A stretch of DNA of 64,000 nt, from assembly GCF_023898315.1 (NCBI RefSeq), contig NC_064619.1, positions 304,210,150 through 304,274,149 of the forward strand. The letters run 5' to 3'. How positions within the stretch are numbered: position 1 is the stretch's first letter; every line of letters begins with the position of its first letter. Positions 1 to 10,080 of this stretch are shown piece after piece. The notes beneath the pieces are model-generated. The model was not told the DNA's origin. It did not search any database and worked only from the letters and a program-made list of their open reading frames with translations. This stretch comes from Schistocerca nitens (Eukaryota; Arthropoda; Insecta; Orthoptera; Acrididae). A program made the position numbers and the translations under genes.

Positions 1-1190
1 AACAACAAAGGTTCAAAGGGCGAAAACCGAAAACGCAGGAAGCCAGAAATCTCCCAACAAAAGAAGCAATCGAAACTCTTCAAGAAATTAATTACAGTTT
101 GCTAATTTCTAGAATTCTGAAAATCGTGACGTCAGCAGTTATTCAGGTTAACCAAATTATGCAGTAAACCGCAGGGAACCGTCAAAGTTGCAATATTAAT
201 TTCCTTTATTACTTGATGACTAGTTTCGAGCTTAAGCGCATTATCAAATCATCCTAAAAAACAGAAACCAAGTAGTAAGCACTTTATACATTACAAAACC
301 GTGTCACAGTATAAAGATAACTGATTGACAACTGGTACATATCAATAAGCTATGCAGTAACATATATCAAGACGTTCACATGAATTTTCATTATACTAAA
401 CACATCTTTAGTATAAAGCAGGAAAGCGCTAAAATTCATTCACCTCAGACATCGAAATATGGAAGATATTAGGAAGACTTATTGGAACACTTATTGGAAC
501 AGCGCCGTCGACGAGCAGGTCTACTTTACAAATATATTTTTTTCTCTTTTTCAGTTTATTGTGAAGTGGTTTTCCGCACATGCTGTAACAAGCATCACAA
601 AATACATATTTCAAATACAAGCAAAATCTTTGCAAGATGATATTTAACTTACAATTTTTCGCTGGAGTCCTTACTATTACCTTATGCATGCACTCCACGT
701 TTATCGTTTTAAATTCGAGAAGAATTGTCATAGTTATTCAAAATTCACCAGCACAAATTTTCGGGGCTGTCTGTACGGAGTTAGGATCTGTAAGGCGTTA
801 GGAGAAATTATTTTATACTTCAGTGCGTTTTAAAAACTTGTCGTATTCAAAAGGTTTCTTGTTTAAATAATTATTTTCTGCTTTTTAGGTTTGTGTGTGT
901 ACGGAGGCGTACTAGCTATCGTTCTTCCTGTGAAACATTCAATACTGAAACAGGGAAAGGGGAAATATGAGGTCTACAATTTTGCTTCCGCTGTTTTGCA
1001 ATAGACGGCAATAGCGCCAAGTGGGATCAGGTGGTTGGTCATAGGTGTAATACAATAAGCTTAGGCATCTGTAAACATAATTCCATAAAATATTAGCCGA
1101 TTTGTGATTGCATCATAAGGTTATTCTCGATGAAGTACGTCAACGTACGTACCCATTTCTCGCCATTGGCGGGAAGTTTTAATTTTCTGC
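1..1190. other. no recognisable gene
   Basis: AT-rich sequence with only short open frames (62 and 100 residues, overlapping on opposite strands near 429-731) that show no family motif. The phrase near 215-250 about a 'gatgactagtttcgagc' string resembles terminal sequences of dispersed insect repeats, but I cannot assign it. Confidence 0.5.
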
Positions 1191-1800
1191 TTTAACATGA
1201 AGAAATCTGCGGCTGTGGCTCTTAAAATGCTGGGTAAGACCAATGGTGAGGAAACTATTAGTGGAAGAACGTGCAGTGAATGTTTTCAACGCCTTAAAAA
1301 CGGAATTTTGATGTTGAAGACCAGCATGGCGGTGGAAAACAGAACGTTTTCGTAGCTACTGAAACACCGTCACAGGACATTATTATCGAATGCAATTGAT
1401 GCGTTCGAGCCCAGAACTGAAACACAAACGGCCACATTATAGCGATAGAAACGTAAAGGTAATATTGCAGCAGGTCAGTGCTCGACCCCACGCCTCAAAA
1501 CCCGTCAAAATATACATGGAAACGTTGAAATGAGAAGTCCTATCCCTCCCGCCGTATTCTCCAACGTCGCTCTCTCTGACTACCACCTTTCTCGATCAGT
1601 GGCATACAGTCTGGCTCACCAGCACTTCCGATCAAATGAAACAAGTGCAAAATTGAATCGATCCATGGATCCCCACAAAAGACGCCCAGTTCTTCCGCCA
1701 CGGGATTCGTATGTTATCCAAATATGGGAGAATGTAGTGGCCAGCGATGGGCAATACTATGAATCGTAATTTTTTTTGTAAGTTTTTCGCAATAAAGCCC
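1190..1800 (+). pseudogene. mariner transposase relic, internally deleted
   Basis: Two parts of a mariner transposase lie on the plus strand. The first (about 1198-1370) reads like the mariner N-terminal region, with a 'CFQRLKNG' segment followed by 'DVEDQHGG', which matches the family's 'F.RFK.GDFD.ED..G' signature. The second (1530-1769) matches the C-terminus: 'LSDYHLSRSVAYSLAHQHFRS' and a terminal 'WENVVASDGQYYES'. The central DDD catalytic core between them is missing or unreadable, and the two parts are in different frames. A full mariner encodes about 345 residues, while only roughly 130 are recognisable here. It cannot encode an active enzyme. Terminal inverted repeats were not found. 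Confidence 0.75.
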
Positions 1801-1898
1801 CGAACTTCGAGAAAAAACGGCGGAAGCAAAGTTGTAGACCTAGTAGCAGGGGTACACGAAGTACCCTCCTCCACACACAAGACACAAAGCGAATTAAT

Positions 1899-3130
1899 AT
1901 GGTGCTGTCATCCAGTTCCGAGCTCGGGGAAGATCAGTTTGGATTCCGTAGAAATGTTGGAACACGTGAGGCAATACTGACCCTACGACTTATTTTAGAA
2001 GAAAGATTAAGGAAAGGCAAACCTACGTTTCTAGCATATGTAGACTTAGAGAAAGCTTTTGACAATGTTGATTGGAATACTCTCTTTCAAATTCTGAAGG
2101 TGGCAGGGGTAAAATACAGGGAGCGAAAGGCTATTTACAATTTGTACAGAAAACAGATGGCAGTTATAAGAGTCGAGGGGCATGAAAGGGAAGCAGTGGT
2201 TTGGAAGGGAGTGAGACAGGGTTGTAGCCTATCCCCGATGTTATTCAATCTGTATACTGAGCAAGCAATAAAGGAAACAAAAGAAAAGTTCGGAGTAGGT
2301 ATATTAAAATCCATGGAGAAGAAATAAAAACTTTAAGGTTCGCCGATGACATTGTAAGTCTGTCAGAGACAGCCAAGGACCAGGAGGAGCAGCTGAATGG
2401 AATGGACAGTGTCTTGAAAGGAGGGTATAAGATGAACATCAACATAAGCAAAACGAGGATAATGGAATGTAATCGAATTAAGTCGGGTGATGCTTAGGGA
2501 ATTAGATTAGGAAATGAGACACTTAAAGTAGTAAAGGTATTTTGCTATTTGGGGAGCAAAATAACTGATGATGGTCGAAGAGAGAGGATATAAAATGTAG
2601 ACTGGCAATGGCAAGGAAAGCGTTTCTGAAGAAGAGAAATTTGTTAACATCGAGTATAGATTTAAGTGTCAGGAAGTTGTTTCTGAAAGTATTTGTATGG
2701 AGTGTAGCCATGTATGGAAGTGAAACGTGGAAGATAAATAGTTTGGACAAGAAGAGAATAGAAGCTTTCGAAATGTGGTGCTACAGAAGAATGCTGAAGA
2801 TTAGATGGGTAGATCACATAACTAATGAGGAGGTATTGAATAGAATTGGGGAGAAGAGGAGCTTGTGGCACAACTTGACTAGAAGAAGGGATCGGTTGGT
2901 AGGACATGTTCTGAGGCATCGAGGGATCACCAATTTAGTACTGGAGGGCAGCATAGAGGGTAAAAATCGTAGAGGGAGACCAAGAGATGAATACACTAAG
3001 GAGATTCAGAAGGCTGTAGGCTGCAGTAGGTACTGGGAGATGAAGAAGCTTGCACAGGATAGAGTAGCATGGAGAGCTGCATCAAGCCACTCTCAGGCTG
3101 AAGACCACAACAACAACAACAAGTCGGAAG
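1899..3130 (+). mobile_element. RTE-like non-LTR retrotransposon, 5' truncated
   Basis: The reverse transcriptase begins inside the fingers/palm ('AYVDLEKAFDNVDW', then 'GVRQGCSLSPMLFNLY') and continues in another frame to the catalytic 'RFADDIVSLS' near 2338-2367. A +/-1 shift near 2325 and in-frame stops separate it from the thumb and C-terminal part at 2608-3159 ('YGSETWKINSLDKKRIEAFE', 'WCYRRMLKIRWVDH', 'RGRPRDEY'). That C-terminal signature is typical of RTE-type endonuclease/reverse-transcriptase proteins. The copy ends in a short CAA repeat (3108-3121), the kind of simple-repeat tail RTE elements have, instead of poly(A). The endonuclease domain is lost by 5' truncation. The piece is dead but only moderately decayed. 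Confidence 0.85.
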
Positions 3131-4204
3131 GTTGCCTTGAGAGTACCGTACTGAGTTGACTGCAAGCGCTAAGCTGAACTGTCTAACTGGTGGTCCGTGA
3201 GTGTACAGGGCGCGTCGTGTTTGGTGGCTGTCAGCAGAAGAATTCTCGTCCGCCAGTATAAGGCGGAATCGATGTAGTCTGTGGTTGACAGCGTTCGCTA
3301 TTGGCTGCTGCCCACTCTAGTGGCCGATGTATACGACACGCTGAAGGAAGCGGCGCAGGAGGAAGAAGAGGTCTGCGGTTATGAGCGCTGTCTGGAGTCT
3401 GCTGCCAGGAATTGAGAGACGCCAGACAAGTGGTTGTGCCTGTGTGGTGGTGGCATCCCGTGGTGTTAGTGGCGTACCTCTTGCTTGTTACGCAACACTT
3501 TCATAGTTTTCTTGCCAAATGTAGTCTGTTATCTTTATTTGCAACCCTGTATTGCATGTTACCTGGCTATTACATATTAGCATCCCTCTGAGTAGTTCGC
3601 TACATTTCATCTTATGCAAATTACTTTTCCACAAGATGTGCCTTATTACAACAAGTTACAGTCTCTACTAGTTTGGGGTTTGGCCACTTTGATCATTCTG
3701 GTAGTGAATTATGCTCACAAATGTACACGGTATTCCATAATACCGGAATATCTACTATACTGATCAGATACATGTGCAGAGAAGTAAAACGTCTACGTTG
3801 TGATAGGTACAGTGATGTATTTACAGAGTTGCAAATGTCCATGTGTGCTTGCTTACATTACCACCTGACCGCGTGGAAAGCCAGGTACACACTGGTAACC
3901 CTGCGCAAGTAGTCTGTAGTGGCGCTGCTGGTAAATTCCTGCAACAGTGTTGCTGAGTCAATTGCATGGAAGTGTGAAGCACTCAGGCGACTATATTTTG
4001 GTCTGAGGAGAGGAAATGACATTGTTCTGTTAGTGTACACAGTATTTTGTAGAACGAAAAGCGACGGAAACTGCTGGATACTTAGCTAACAACATCTCGT
4101 GCTCCCATCTGACTGACTACTTAAATCCCAGGACTAGTGGTAACAGGTACCATGTATCAGAAACAATAGGGAGGTAAGAATTAGCATACTAAAAAAAAAA
4201 AAAA
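3131..4204. other. no recognisable gene
   Basis: No long open frame with family motifs. GC is higher at 3180-3480 than around it. A run of A at 4191-4205 belongs to the SINE insertion that follows. Confidence 0.5.
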
Positions 4205-4217
4205 ATGAGAGCTCAAA

Positions 4218-4415
4218 AATGCTCAAATGTCTTTGAATTCCTAAGGGACCAAACTGCTTAGGTCGTCGGTCCCTAGACTTACACACTACCGAAACTAACT
4301 TATGCTAAGAACAACACACACACCCATGCCCGAGGGAGGACTCGAACCTCCGGCGGGAGGGCCGCGTCGTCCGTGACATGACGCCTCAAACCGCACTGTC
4401 ACTCCGAGCGGCGAT
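4218..4415 (-). mobile_element. SINE-B (tRNA-derived), complete, minus orientation
   Basis: Read on the minus strand, a tRNA-like head contains a box-B 'GGTTCGAGTCCTCC' and is followed by a body carrying the 'GGGACCGACGACCT' core and a tail. It is flanked by a near-perfect 13-bp TSD, ATGAGAGCWCAAA at 4205-4217 and 4416-4428, with the A-run on the tail side. The family recurs at 10350, 21133 and 28700. As a non-autonomous element it would have been mobilised by a LINE. Confidence 0.88.
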
Positions 4416-4444
4416 ATGAGAGCACAAAGGGGATCCATGCGAAA

Positions 4445-4560
4445 AAAAAAAAGTTCAAATGGCTCTGAGCACTATGGGACTTAACAGCTATGGTCATCAG
4501 TCCCCTAGAACTTAGAACTACTTAAACCTAACTAACCTAAGGACAGCACACAAATCCCAG
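4445..4560 (-). mobile_element. SINE-A, 5'-truncated, minus orientation
   Basis: Only the tail half of SINE-A is present ('GTTCAAATGGCTCTGAGC' through 'CCTAAGGACA'), and the tRNA head is missing. Perfect 11-bp TSD TCCATGCGAAA at 4434-4444 and 4561-4571, with a poly(A) run at the tail junction. The preserved TSD shows that it inserted already truncated, immediately next to the SINE-B copy. Confidence 0.9.
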
Positions 4561-4952
4561 TCCATGCGAAACTTTCGCACTTTTAAAGGTGTAAATAATG
4601 ACAGCATTTGTATTAAATGTAGTCGTTGGGACAAGGGTAGTTGTGAGAATGAAGAGAAAACGTCTTTAAAAATTAACTGAACGAAGTGAGATGATAAACG
4701 TGAATTTATGATACTTTTTGTATACACATTTTCACGCACAAAATTTTGGACAAAACTCTTTACAGACAATTACGACACCTCGGTGTCAACAATATTTGAC
4801 GTAAGAAAGTAACCTTCGTGTATTTTTGTTTTTCATTTTTTTAAGGGGTAGGGACAGAGATAAAGGTTTGCCACAGTGGTCACAGCTATTATTATAACAA
4901 TGCTGTATACAAACTATCCAGTTAATAAGTACTTTAAAACAAATGAAATGAT

Positions 4953-5220
4953 TCCAGAATGAGATTTTCACTCTGCAGCGGAGTGTGCGCTGATATGAAA
5001 CTTCGTGGCAGATTAAAACTGTGTGCCGGACCGAGACTCGAACTCGGAACCTTTGCCTTTCGCGCGGCAAGTGCTCTACCAACTGAGCTACCCAAGCACG
5101 ACTCACGCCCCGTCCTCACAGCTTTACTTCTGCCAGTACCTCGTCTCCTTGCCCGCGAAAAGCAAAGGTCCCGAGTTCGAGTCTCGGCCCGGCACACAGT
5201 TTTAATCTGCCGGGAAGTTT
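4953..5220. mobile_element. family T palindromic tRNA-like element
   Basis: Flanked by a perfect 13-bp TSD CAAATGAAATGAT (4940-4952 and 5221-5233). It carries a tRNA-like segment on the minus strand (about 5026-5095, with box A 'TAGCTCAGTTGGTAGAGC' and box B 'GAGTTCGAGTC') and a second, partial one on the plus strand (about 5152-5200). The outer parts are inverted: 'CTTCGTGGCAGATTAAAACT' near the left and its complement at the right end. The head-to-head tRNA-like design makes it look like a dimeric foldback SINE. These are not functional tRNA genes because neither has a complete acceptor stem. Confidence 0.8.
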
Positions 5221-5510
5221 CAAATGAAATGATATTTATAGTAAGATAATATGGAAAGGGAGTCCTTTATTCGTGATTAATAAGTTAACTTCGTAAAATA
5301 TAAGCATGTATCCGGGCATCCATAATGCTCTTTTGGCTATTGATACCTAAAAGTCTCTTTTATGTTAAGATTTTCGACAAATGCTAGGTTTTAGCGCAAA
5401 ATCGATATGCAATGTCAGAAGCCTGTTAAAAAACGTTGCTTACGATACTTCATTCATCTCTGTACGACTAGCATGTGTTGAAGAAAAAATGATGTTGACT
5501 TAAGAAATAA

Positions 5511-6163
5511 TACGAGGGCTGTTCAGAAAGTAAGGTCCGATCGGTCGTGAAATGAAAACCACAGTGAAAATCAAATTTTTTTCCGTTACGGTTAGCCACA
5601 CCTTCCATCTACCTCTCTAAATAGTCGCCGCTCCGACTTAGACATTTGTCGTGGCGTTGTACGAACTTTCCAGTACTCTCGTCATAGAAAGCTGCCGCCT
5701 GTACTTTCCGCCAATTCTCTACTCTGATCTGCCTTTCGTTGTCTGTGCTAAAATGTTATCTTCGTAGCCAGTGGCTCATGTGAGCAACGATGAACAACGG
5801 AAGGCGCCAATTTAGGTCTGCATTGTGGGTGATCAAATACTTCCCATCGAAAAGGCTGCAGGAGCATCTTTATTGCCCCTGCAGAATGTGGCTGAAAATA
5901 GTATTCAAGAAAGAAAGGCATGACATTTTGTTATGTGGGCTGCATAACTTCAGGCGAAATTTTTTCACCAGATCCACGTACTTGGCGGGAGACAGTGTTG
6001 TTTTAGGCATTTCTACGTGATCACTTTGCGCTCTAAACTGAAAAGAGCGACATGATGCGGTCGACAGGCACTACCCAACACTTCTGTGCAAAGCTCCATC
6101 GGATTTCCACAGTTGTTTCCATTTCGCACCTAATCCAATCTTACTTTCCGAATACGTCTCGTA
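5511..6163 (-). mobile_element. mariner element, deleted
   Basis: The ends are inverted: the left begins TACGAGGGCTGTTCAGAAAG, and the right end reads inward on the minus strand as a diverged form of the same sequence (6138-6163). Both ends carry the TA target. The left ~250 bp on the minus strand encode a degenerate mariner C-terminus ending near the TIR. At ~653 bp it is half the usual 1.3 kb, so the central transposase is deleted. Ambiguous: it may instead be a chimera of two mariner ends. Confidence 0.75.
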
Positions 6164-6334
6164 CATACGAGTATTACAAAGTAAGGCAGTAGTGGCGTTG
6201 CAAGACGAGCGATCATCCCGTAACTCAAGACTGGTAACTATAACTACAGAACATCTCCGGGCGTTCTCGGCAGGGTAGACGTCTACCACTCCTGGTTCTT
6301 CCAGCACTGAGCGAGGTGATGCGCTATTCAGTAC

Positions 6335-6550
6335 GCTGGACTCGTATTCAATGGTTCAAATCCCTGTCCAGCCATCCAGATTTAGGTTTTCCTTGTTTTT
6401 CCTGAATCGCTCCAAGCAAATGCTGGGATACTTCCTTTGAAAACGGCACGGCCGATTTCCTTTCCCATCCCTTCCTCATCCGAGCTTGTGCCCCGTCTCT
6501 AACGACAGCACCGTCGACGGGATGTAAAACTCTAATCGTCCTTTCTTTTC
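6335..6550 (+). mobile_element. SINE-D (tRNA-derived) fragment
   Basis: A box-B-like 'GGTTCAAATCC' is followed by the family's body ('CCAGCCATCCAGATTTAGG', 'CGCTCCAAGCAAATGC', 'ACGGCCGATTTCC'). A second, more diverged copy lies at 16795-17000, and a short scrap of the same sequence is near 22640-22665. I see no clear TSD. Confidence 0.65.
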
Positions 6551-6665
6551 CCTTCTAGCGGATCAACATCATGACGTGTCCAGTGGAGAAATCTGACTTC
6601 AGGTTCCAGGAAGATGACTGGTGGATTCATATGTTGTCGGACTGCAGAAGTGCCTGGAGAGTCTT

Positions 6666-6719
6666 AGGATGGGGGGAGGGAGTGGGAAATGAGTCTTATG
6701 ATGGGGGGAGGGAGTGGCA
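6666..6719. repeat. short tandem duplication (~34 bp x 1.6)
   Basis: The G-rich phrase 'atggggggagggagtgg' occurs twice, about 34 bp apart. Confidence 0.7.
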
Positions 6720-7282
6720 GACGTAAGCAGACCGGCTATTACTCGGCAGGTTTCCACACACAGTTTGTTAATGGGCTGGTGTTATGTTGGTTCACCAAGC
6801 AATAACGTCCCGCCCCACGAATAAGTGTCATGACGGAGATGTTACGTCTGGTACATGATGGCACATACCTGCAGCATGTGACGTCGATTTGCCCACAGAT
6901 ATTGTTCGTGTGGTCCTCCCAAGCTGCTGTAGTCATACACTGCAATAAAACTGCTACATGCTCACTAGGCTTAGGCATCACACTGGGTGCTATTATTGTA
7001 ATGAGACACAGCTTAAAGACAAAATATTGTTTAAATAACAATGGTAGGTATGGTAGTATGTTCACACTGTAATAGACGGTCACGTTATTAAAAGTTGCTA
7101 TAAGGCAGTCTGTGCACAACGCTCTGCTGCAGTGTAATTTCCGGATCATACAGTTCTCGCTAAGGCTCAATAAACAATATAAAAATAATTTGTTAGTAAA
7201 AATTTATAGTCTATTTCACTATTAATCCAGTTGTTTCAGTTCATGTTCACTGCGTAGTCGACAGTTAAGGGGTTTTGAGTAG
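6720..7282. other. no recognisable gene
   Basis: Two opposed short open frames (6739-7170 minus, 6830-7072 plus) show no family motif. I see nothing else. Confidence 0.5.
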
Positions 7283-7743
7283 GTGGAAGGGGGGGGGGGG
7301 AGAAAGGAAAGGAAAGGGATTACTAATGTCAGCTGCATCGGGACAATACGCAGAATTAGAGGCGACGATTGAAAATTTTTACCGGACTAGGACTTCAACC
7401 CAGGATCTCCTGCTTACGAGGCAGATGCATTAACCACTGCGCCACCCAGAAACAATATTACCATAGTTCCATGGACTATGGAGGAAATGGACAGGGATTG
7501 CGGATAGATGGCGCTCGGTGGGAATGTGGGTCGGCCCTGAGCCGTGCGAGATAGTCGGCAGAGTTATGATGACACTGTTTCTGGGTGGCGCAGTGGTTAA
7601 CTCACATGCCTCGTAAGCAGCAGATCCCGGGTTCGAATCCCCCAGTCCTGTACACATTTTCACTCCGCATACTATCTCGATGCAGTTGACGTTAATAATC
7701 CCTTTTCTTTCCTTTCATCCCCCCCCCCCCCCCCCCCACCTTC
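7283..7743. mobile_element. foldback element with tRNA-like arms
   Basis: Arms of ~170 bp are inverted copies of each other: 7283-7453 and 7574-7743. Each outer end is a homopolymer (G-run at 7288-7300, C-run at 7719-7737), followed by a purine/pyrimidine stretch and a tRNA-like segment (right arm: 'GGGTGGCGCAGTGGTTAA' as box A and 'GGGTTCGAATCCC' as box B). About 120 bp separate the arms. The whole would fold into a long hairpin. It may be two SINE copies inserted head to head or a true foldback transposon. Confidence 0.75.
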
Positions 7744-7948
7744 AGTTTACATACAGGGTGTTACAAAAAGGTACGGCCAAACTTTCAGGAAAAATTCCTC
7801 ACACACAAAGAAAGGAAATATGTTATGTGGACATGTGTCCGGAAACGCTTACTTTAGAGCTCATTTTATTACTTCTCTTCAAATCACATTAATCATGGAA
7901 TGGAAACACACAGCAACAGAACGTACCAGCGTGACTTCAAACACTTTG

Positions 7949-8297
7949 TTACAGGAAATGTTCAAAATGTCCTCCGTTAGCGAGGATACATGCATCCACC
8001 CTCCGTCGCATGGAGTCCCTGATTCGCTGATGCAGCCCTTGACAATGGCGTATTGTATCACAGCCGTCCATAATACGAGCACGAAGAGTCTTTACATTTG
8101 GTACCGGGGTTGCGTAGACAAGAGCTTTCAAATGCCCCCATAAATGAAAGTCAAGAGGGTTGAGGTCAGGAGAGCGTGGAGGCCATGGAATTGGTCCGCC
8201 TCTACCAATCCATCGGTCACCGAAACTGTTGTTGAGAAGCGTACGAACACTTCGACTGAAATGTGCAGGAGCTCCATCGTGCATGAACCACATGTTA
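7949..8297 (-). pseudogene. transposase C-terminal fragment of the split element
   Basis: The minus strand reads 'MWFMHDGAPAHFSR', then 'PWPPRSPDLNPLDFHLW' and a C-terminus ending 'GGHFEHFL'. This is the Tc1/mariner DDE/D catalytic C-terminal half: the second Asp lies in 'HDGAPAHF', and the third acidic position is Asp ('NPLDF'). Its upstream codons continue on the far side of the inserted Tc1 (9722-9790, including 'LPVLLEHVPLQVRH') with a frame change at the junction. The N-terminal DNA-binding domains and first catalytic Asp are absent. Non-functional. Confidence 0.85.
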
Positions 8298-9719
8298 CAC
8301 TCCTGGAAATTGAAATAAGAACACCGTGAATTCATTGTCCCAGGAAGGGGAAACTTTATTGACACATTCCTGGGGTCAGATACATCACATGATCACACTG
8401 ACAGAACCACAGGCACATAGACACAGGCAACAGAGCATGCACAATGTCGGCACTAGTACAGTGTATATCCACCTTTCGCAACAATGCAGGCTGCTATTCT
8501 CTCATGGAGACGATCGTAGAGATGCTGGATGTAGTCCTGTGGAACGGCTTGCCATGCCATTTCCACCTGGCGCCTCAGTTGGACCAGCGTTCGTGCTGGA
8601 CGTGCAGACCGCGTGAGACGACGCTTCATCCAGTCCCAAACATGCTCAATGGGGGACAGATCCGGAGATCTTGCTGGCCAGGGTAGTTGACTTACACCTT
8701 CTAGAGCACGTTGGGTGGCACGGGATACATGCGGACGTGCATTGTCCTGTTGGAACAGCAAGTTCCCTTGCCGGTCTAGGAATGGTAGAACGATGGGTTC
8801 GATGACGGTTTGGATGTACCGTGCACTATTCAGTGTCCCCTCGACGATCACCAGTGGTGTACGGCCAGTGTAGGAGATCTCTCCCCACACCATGATGCCG
8901 GGTGTTGGCCCTGTGTGCCTCGGTCGTATGCAGTCCTGATTGTGGCGCTCACCTGCACGGCGCCAAACACGCATACGACCATCATTGGCACCAAGGCAGA
9001 AGCGACTCTCATCGCTGAAGACGACACGTCTCCATTCGTCCCTCCATTCACGCCTGTCGCAACACCACTGGAGGCGGGCTGCACGATGTTGGGGCGTGAG
9101 CGGAAGACGGCCTAACGGTGTGCGGGACCGTAGCCCAGCTTCATGGAGACGGTTGCGAATGGTCCTCGCCGATACCCCAGGAGCAACAGTGTCCCTAATT
9201 TGCTGGGAAGTGGCGGTGCGGTCCCCTACGGCACTGCGTAGGATCCTACGGTCTTGGCGTGCATCCGTGCGTCGCTGCGGTCCGGTCCCAGGTCGACGGG
9301 CACGTGCACCTTCCGCCGACCACTGGCGACAACATCGATGTACTGTGGAGACCTCACGCCCCACGTGTTGAGCAATTCGGCGGTACGTCCACCCGGCCTC
9401 CCGCATGCCCACTATACGCCCTCGCTCAAAGTCCGTCAACTGCACATACGGTTCACGTCCACGCTGTCGCGGCATGCTACCAGTGTTAAAGACTGCGATG
9501 GAGCTCCGTATGCCACGGCAAACTGGCTGACACTGACGGCGGCGGTGCACAAATGCTGCGCAGCTAGCGCCATTCGACGGCCAACACCGCGGTTCCTGGT
9601 GTGTCCGCTGTGCCGTGCGTGTGATCATCGCTTGTACAGCCCTCTCGCAGTGTCCGGAGCAAGTATGGTGGGTCTGACACACCGGTGTCAATGTGTTCTT
9701 TTTTCCATTTCCAGGAGTG
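8298..9719 (-). mobile_element. complete Tc1-family transposon
   Basis: Terminal inverted repeats start CACTCCTGGAAAT at 8298 and, as the complement, at 9719, extending about 28 bp with few differences. TA target duplications lie at 8296-8297 and 9720-9721. Length is 1422 bp, and the single transposase gene is uninterrupted. It inserted into the transposase gene of the older element at 7752-9907. Intact ends and an open gene suggest a recent insertion. Confidence 0.93.
8453..9475 (-). CDS. Tc1 transposase (open reading frame, 340 aa)
   Basis: Predicted to cut and paste its own element at TA sites in the nucleus. I start it at the Met at 9475 ('MPRQRGREPYVQL'), which begins a normal-length Tc1 protein. 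The frame stays open a further 99 codons upstream only because it runs through the TIR into the host element. Residues ~10-120 form paired helix-turn-helix domains ('TDFERGRIVGMREAGWTYRR', then 'TSQQIRDTV'), with a GRPR-like basic link ('RRPGTGPQRR'). The catalytic acidic residues are all present: 'VVFSDESRF', 'FQQDNARPH' and 'SPDLSPIEHVW'. By my count 32 residues separate the second Asp and the Glu, two fewer than canonical DD34E. No stop or frameshift is visible, so it may be active. Confidence 0.92.
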   Translation of the reverse strand: MPRQRGREPYVQLTDFERGRIVGMREAGWTYRRIAQHVGREVSTVHRCCRQWSAEGARARRPGTGPQRRTDARQDRRILRSAVGDRTATSQQIRDTVAPGVSARTIRNRLHEAGLRSRTPLGRLPLTPQHRAARLQWCCDRREWRDEWRRVVFSDESRFCLGANDGRMRVWRRAGERHNQDCIRPRHTGPTPGIMVWGEISYTGRTPLVIVEGTLNSARYIQTVIEPIVLPFLDRQGNLLFQQDNARPHVSRATQRALEGVSQLPWPARSPDLSPIEHVWDWMKRRLTRSARPARTLVQLRRQVEMAWQAVPQDYIQHLYDRLHERIAACIVAKGGYTLY

Positions 9720-10080
9720 TATGTCGTACTTGTAAAGGCACATGTTCTAGCAGCACAGGTAGAGTATCCCATATGAAATCATGGCGGTGAATAGAGGAAG
9801 TACAGTACATACTGACGAAACTAAAATGGGCTCTAACATCTTTTCTTTATTTGTGTGTGAGGAATGTTTCCTGAAAGTTTTGCCGTACCTTTTTGTAACA
9901 CCCTGTATAGTTTATCACAGCTGCGGATTTCGCGTGATGTCTGTTCTTTCGGATATGTCCGGAGACACCACGTATTCATATAAATTTCTCTCGTTAAACA
10001 TTCATAACGCGGCGCCCGCATGTGCGAACACAGACAATTTAATCCTTGTTTCCTATGTGATACTTGATGTAAAACAGATA

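Larger units (their letters stand above)
7752..9907 (-). mobile_element. Tc1/mariner-like element with long TIRs, split by a Tc1
   Basis: The termini are inverted repeats of ~63 bp (left starts TACAGGGTGTTACAAAAAGG; the right end at 9845-9907 is its complement with few differences) and sit on TA dinucleotides. Removing the inner Tc1 (8298-9719) leaves about 730 bp carrying only the C-terminal third of a transposase, so the element had lost its N-terminal part as well. The longer-TIR element at 41042-42755 encodes a related transposase. Confidence 0.88.

Noticed and set aside
3180-3480. LTR at 3180-3480
   Set aside because: Composition shift only; no TG..CA ends, primer site or second copy.
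5026-5200. functional tRNA genes
   Set aside because: Box A and B are good, but acceptor stems are incomplete and the segments lie inside a TSD-flanked, multi-copy element.
9476-9772. N-terminal extension of the Tc1 transposase (439-residue protein)
   Set aside because: The extra 99 codons run through the TIR into the host element; the 340-residue start gives the normal Tc1 architecture.
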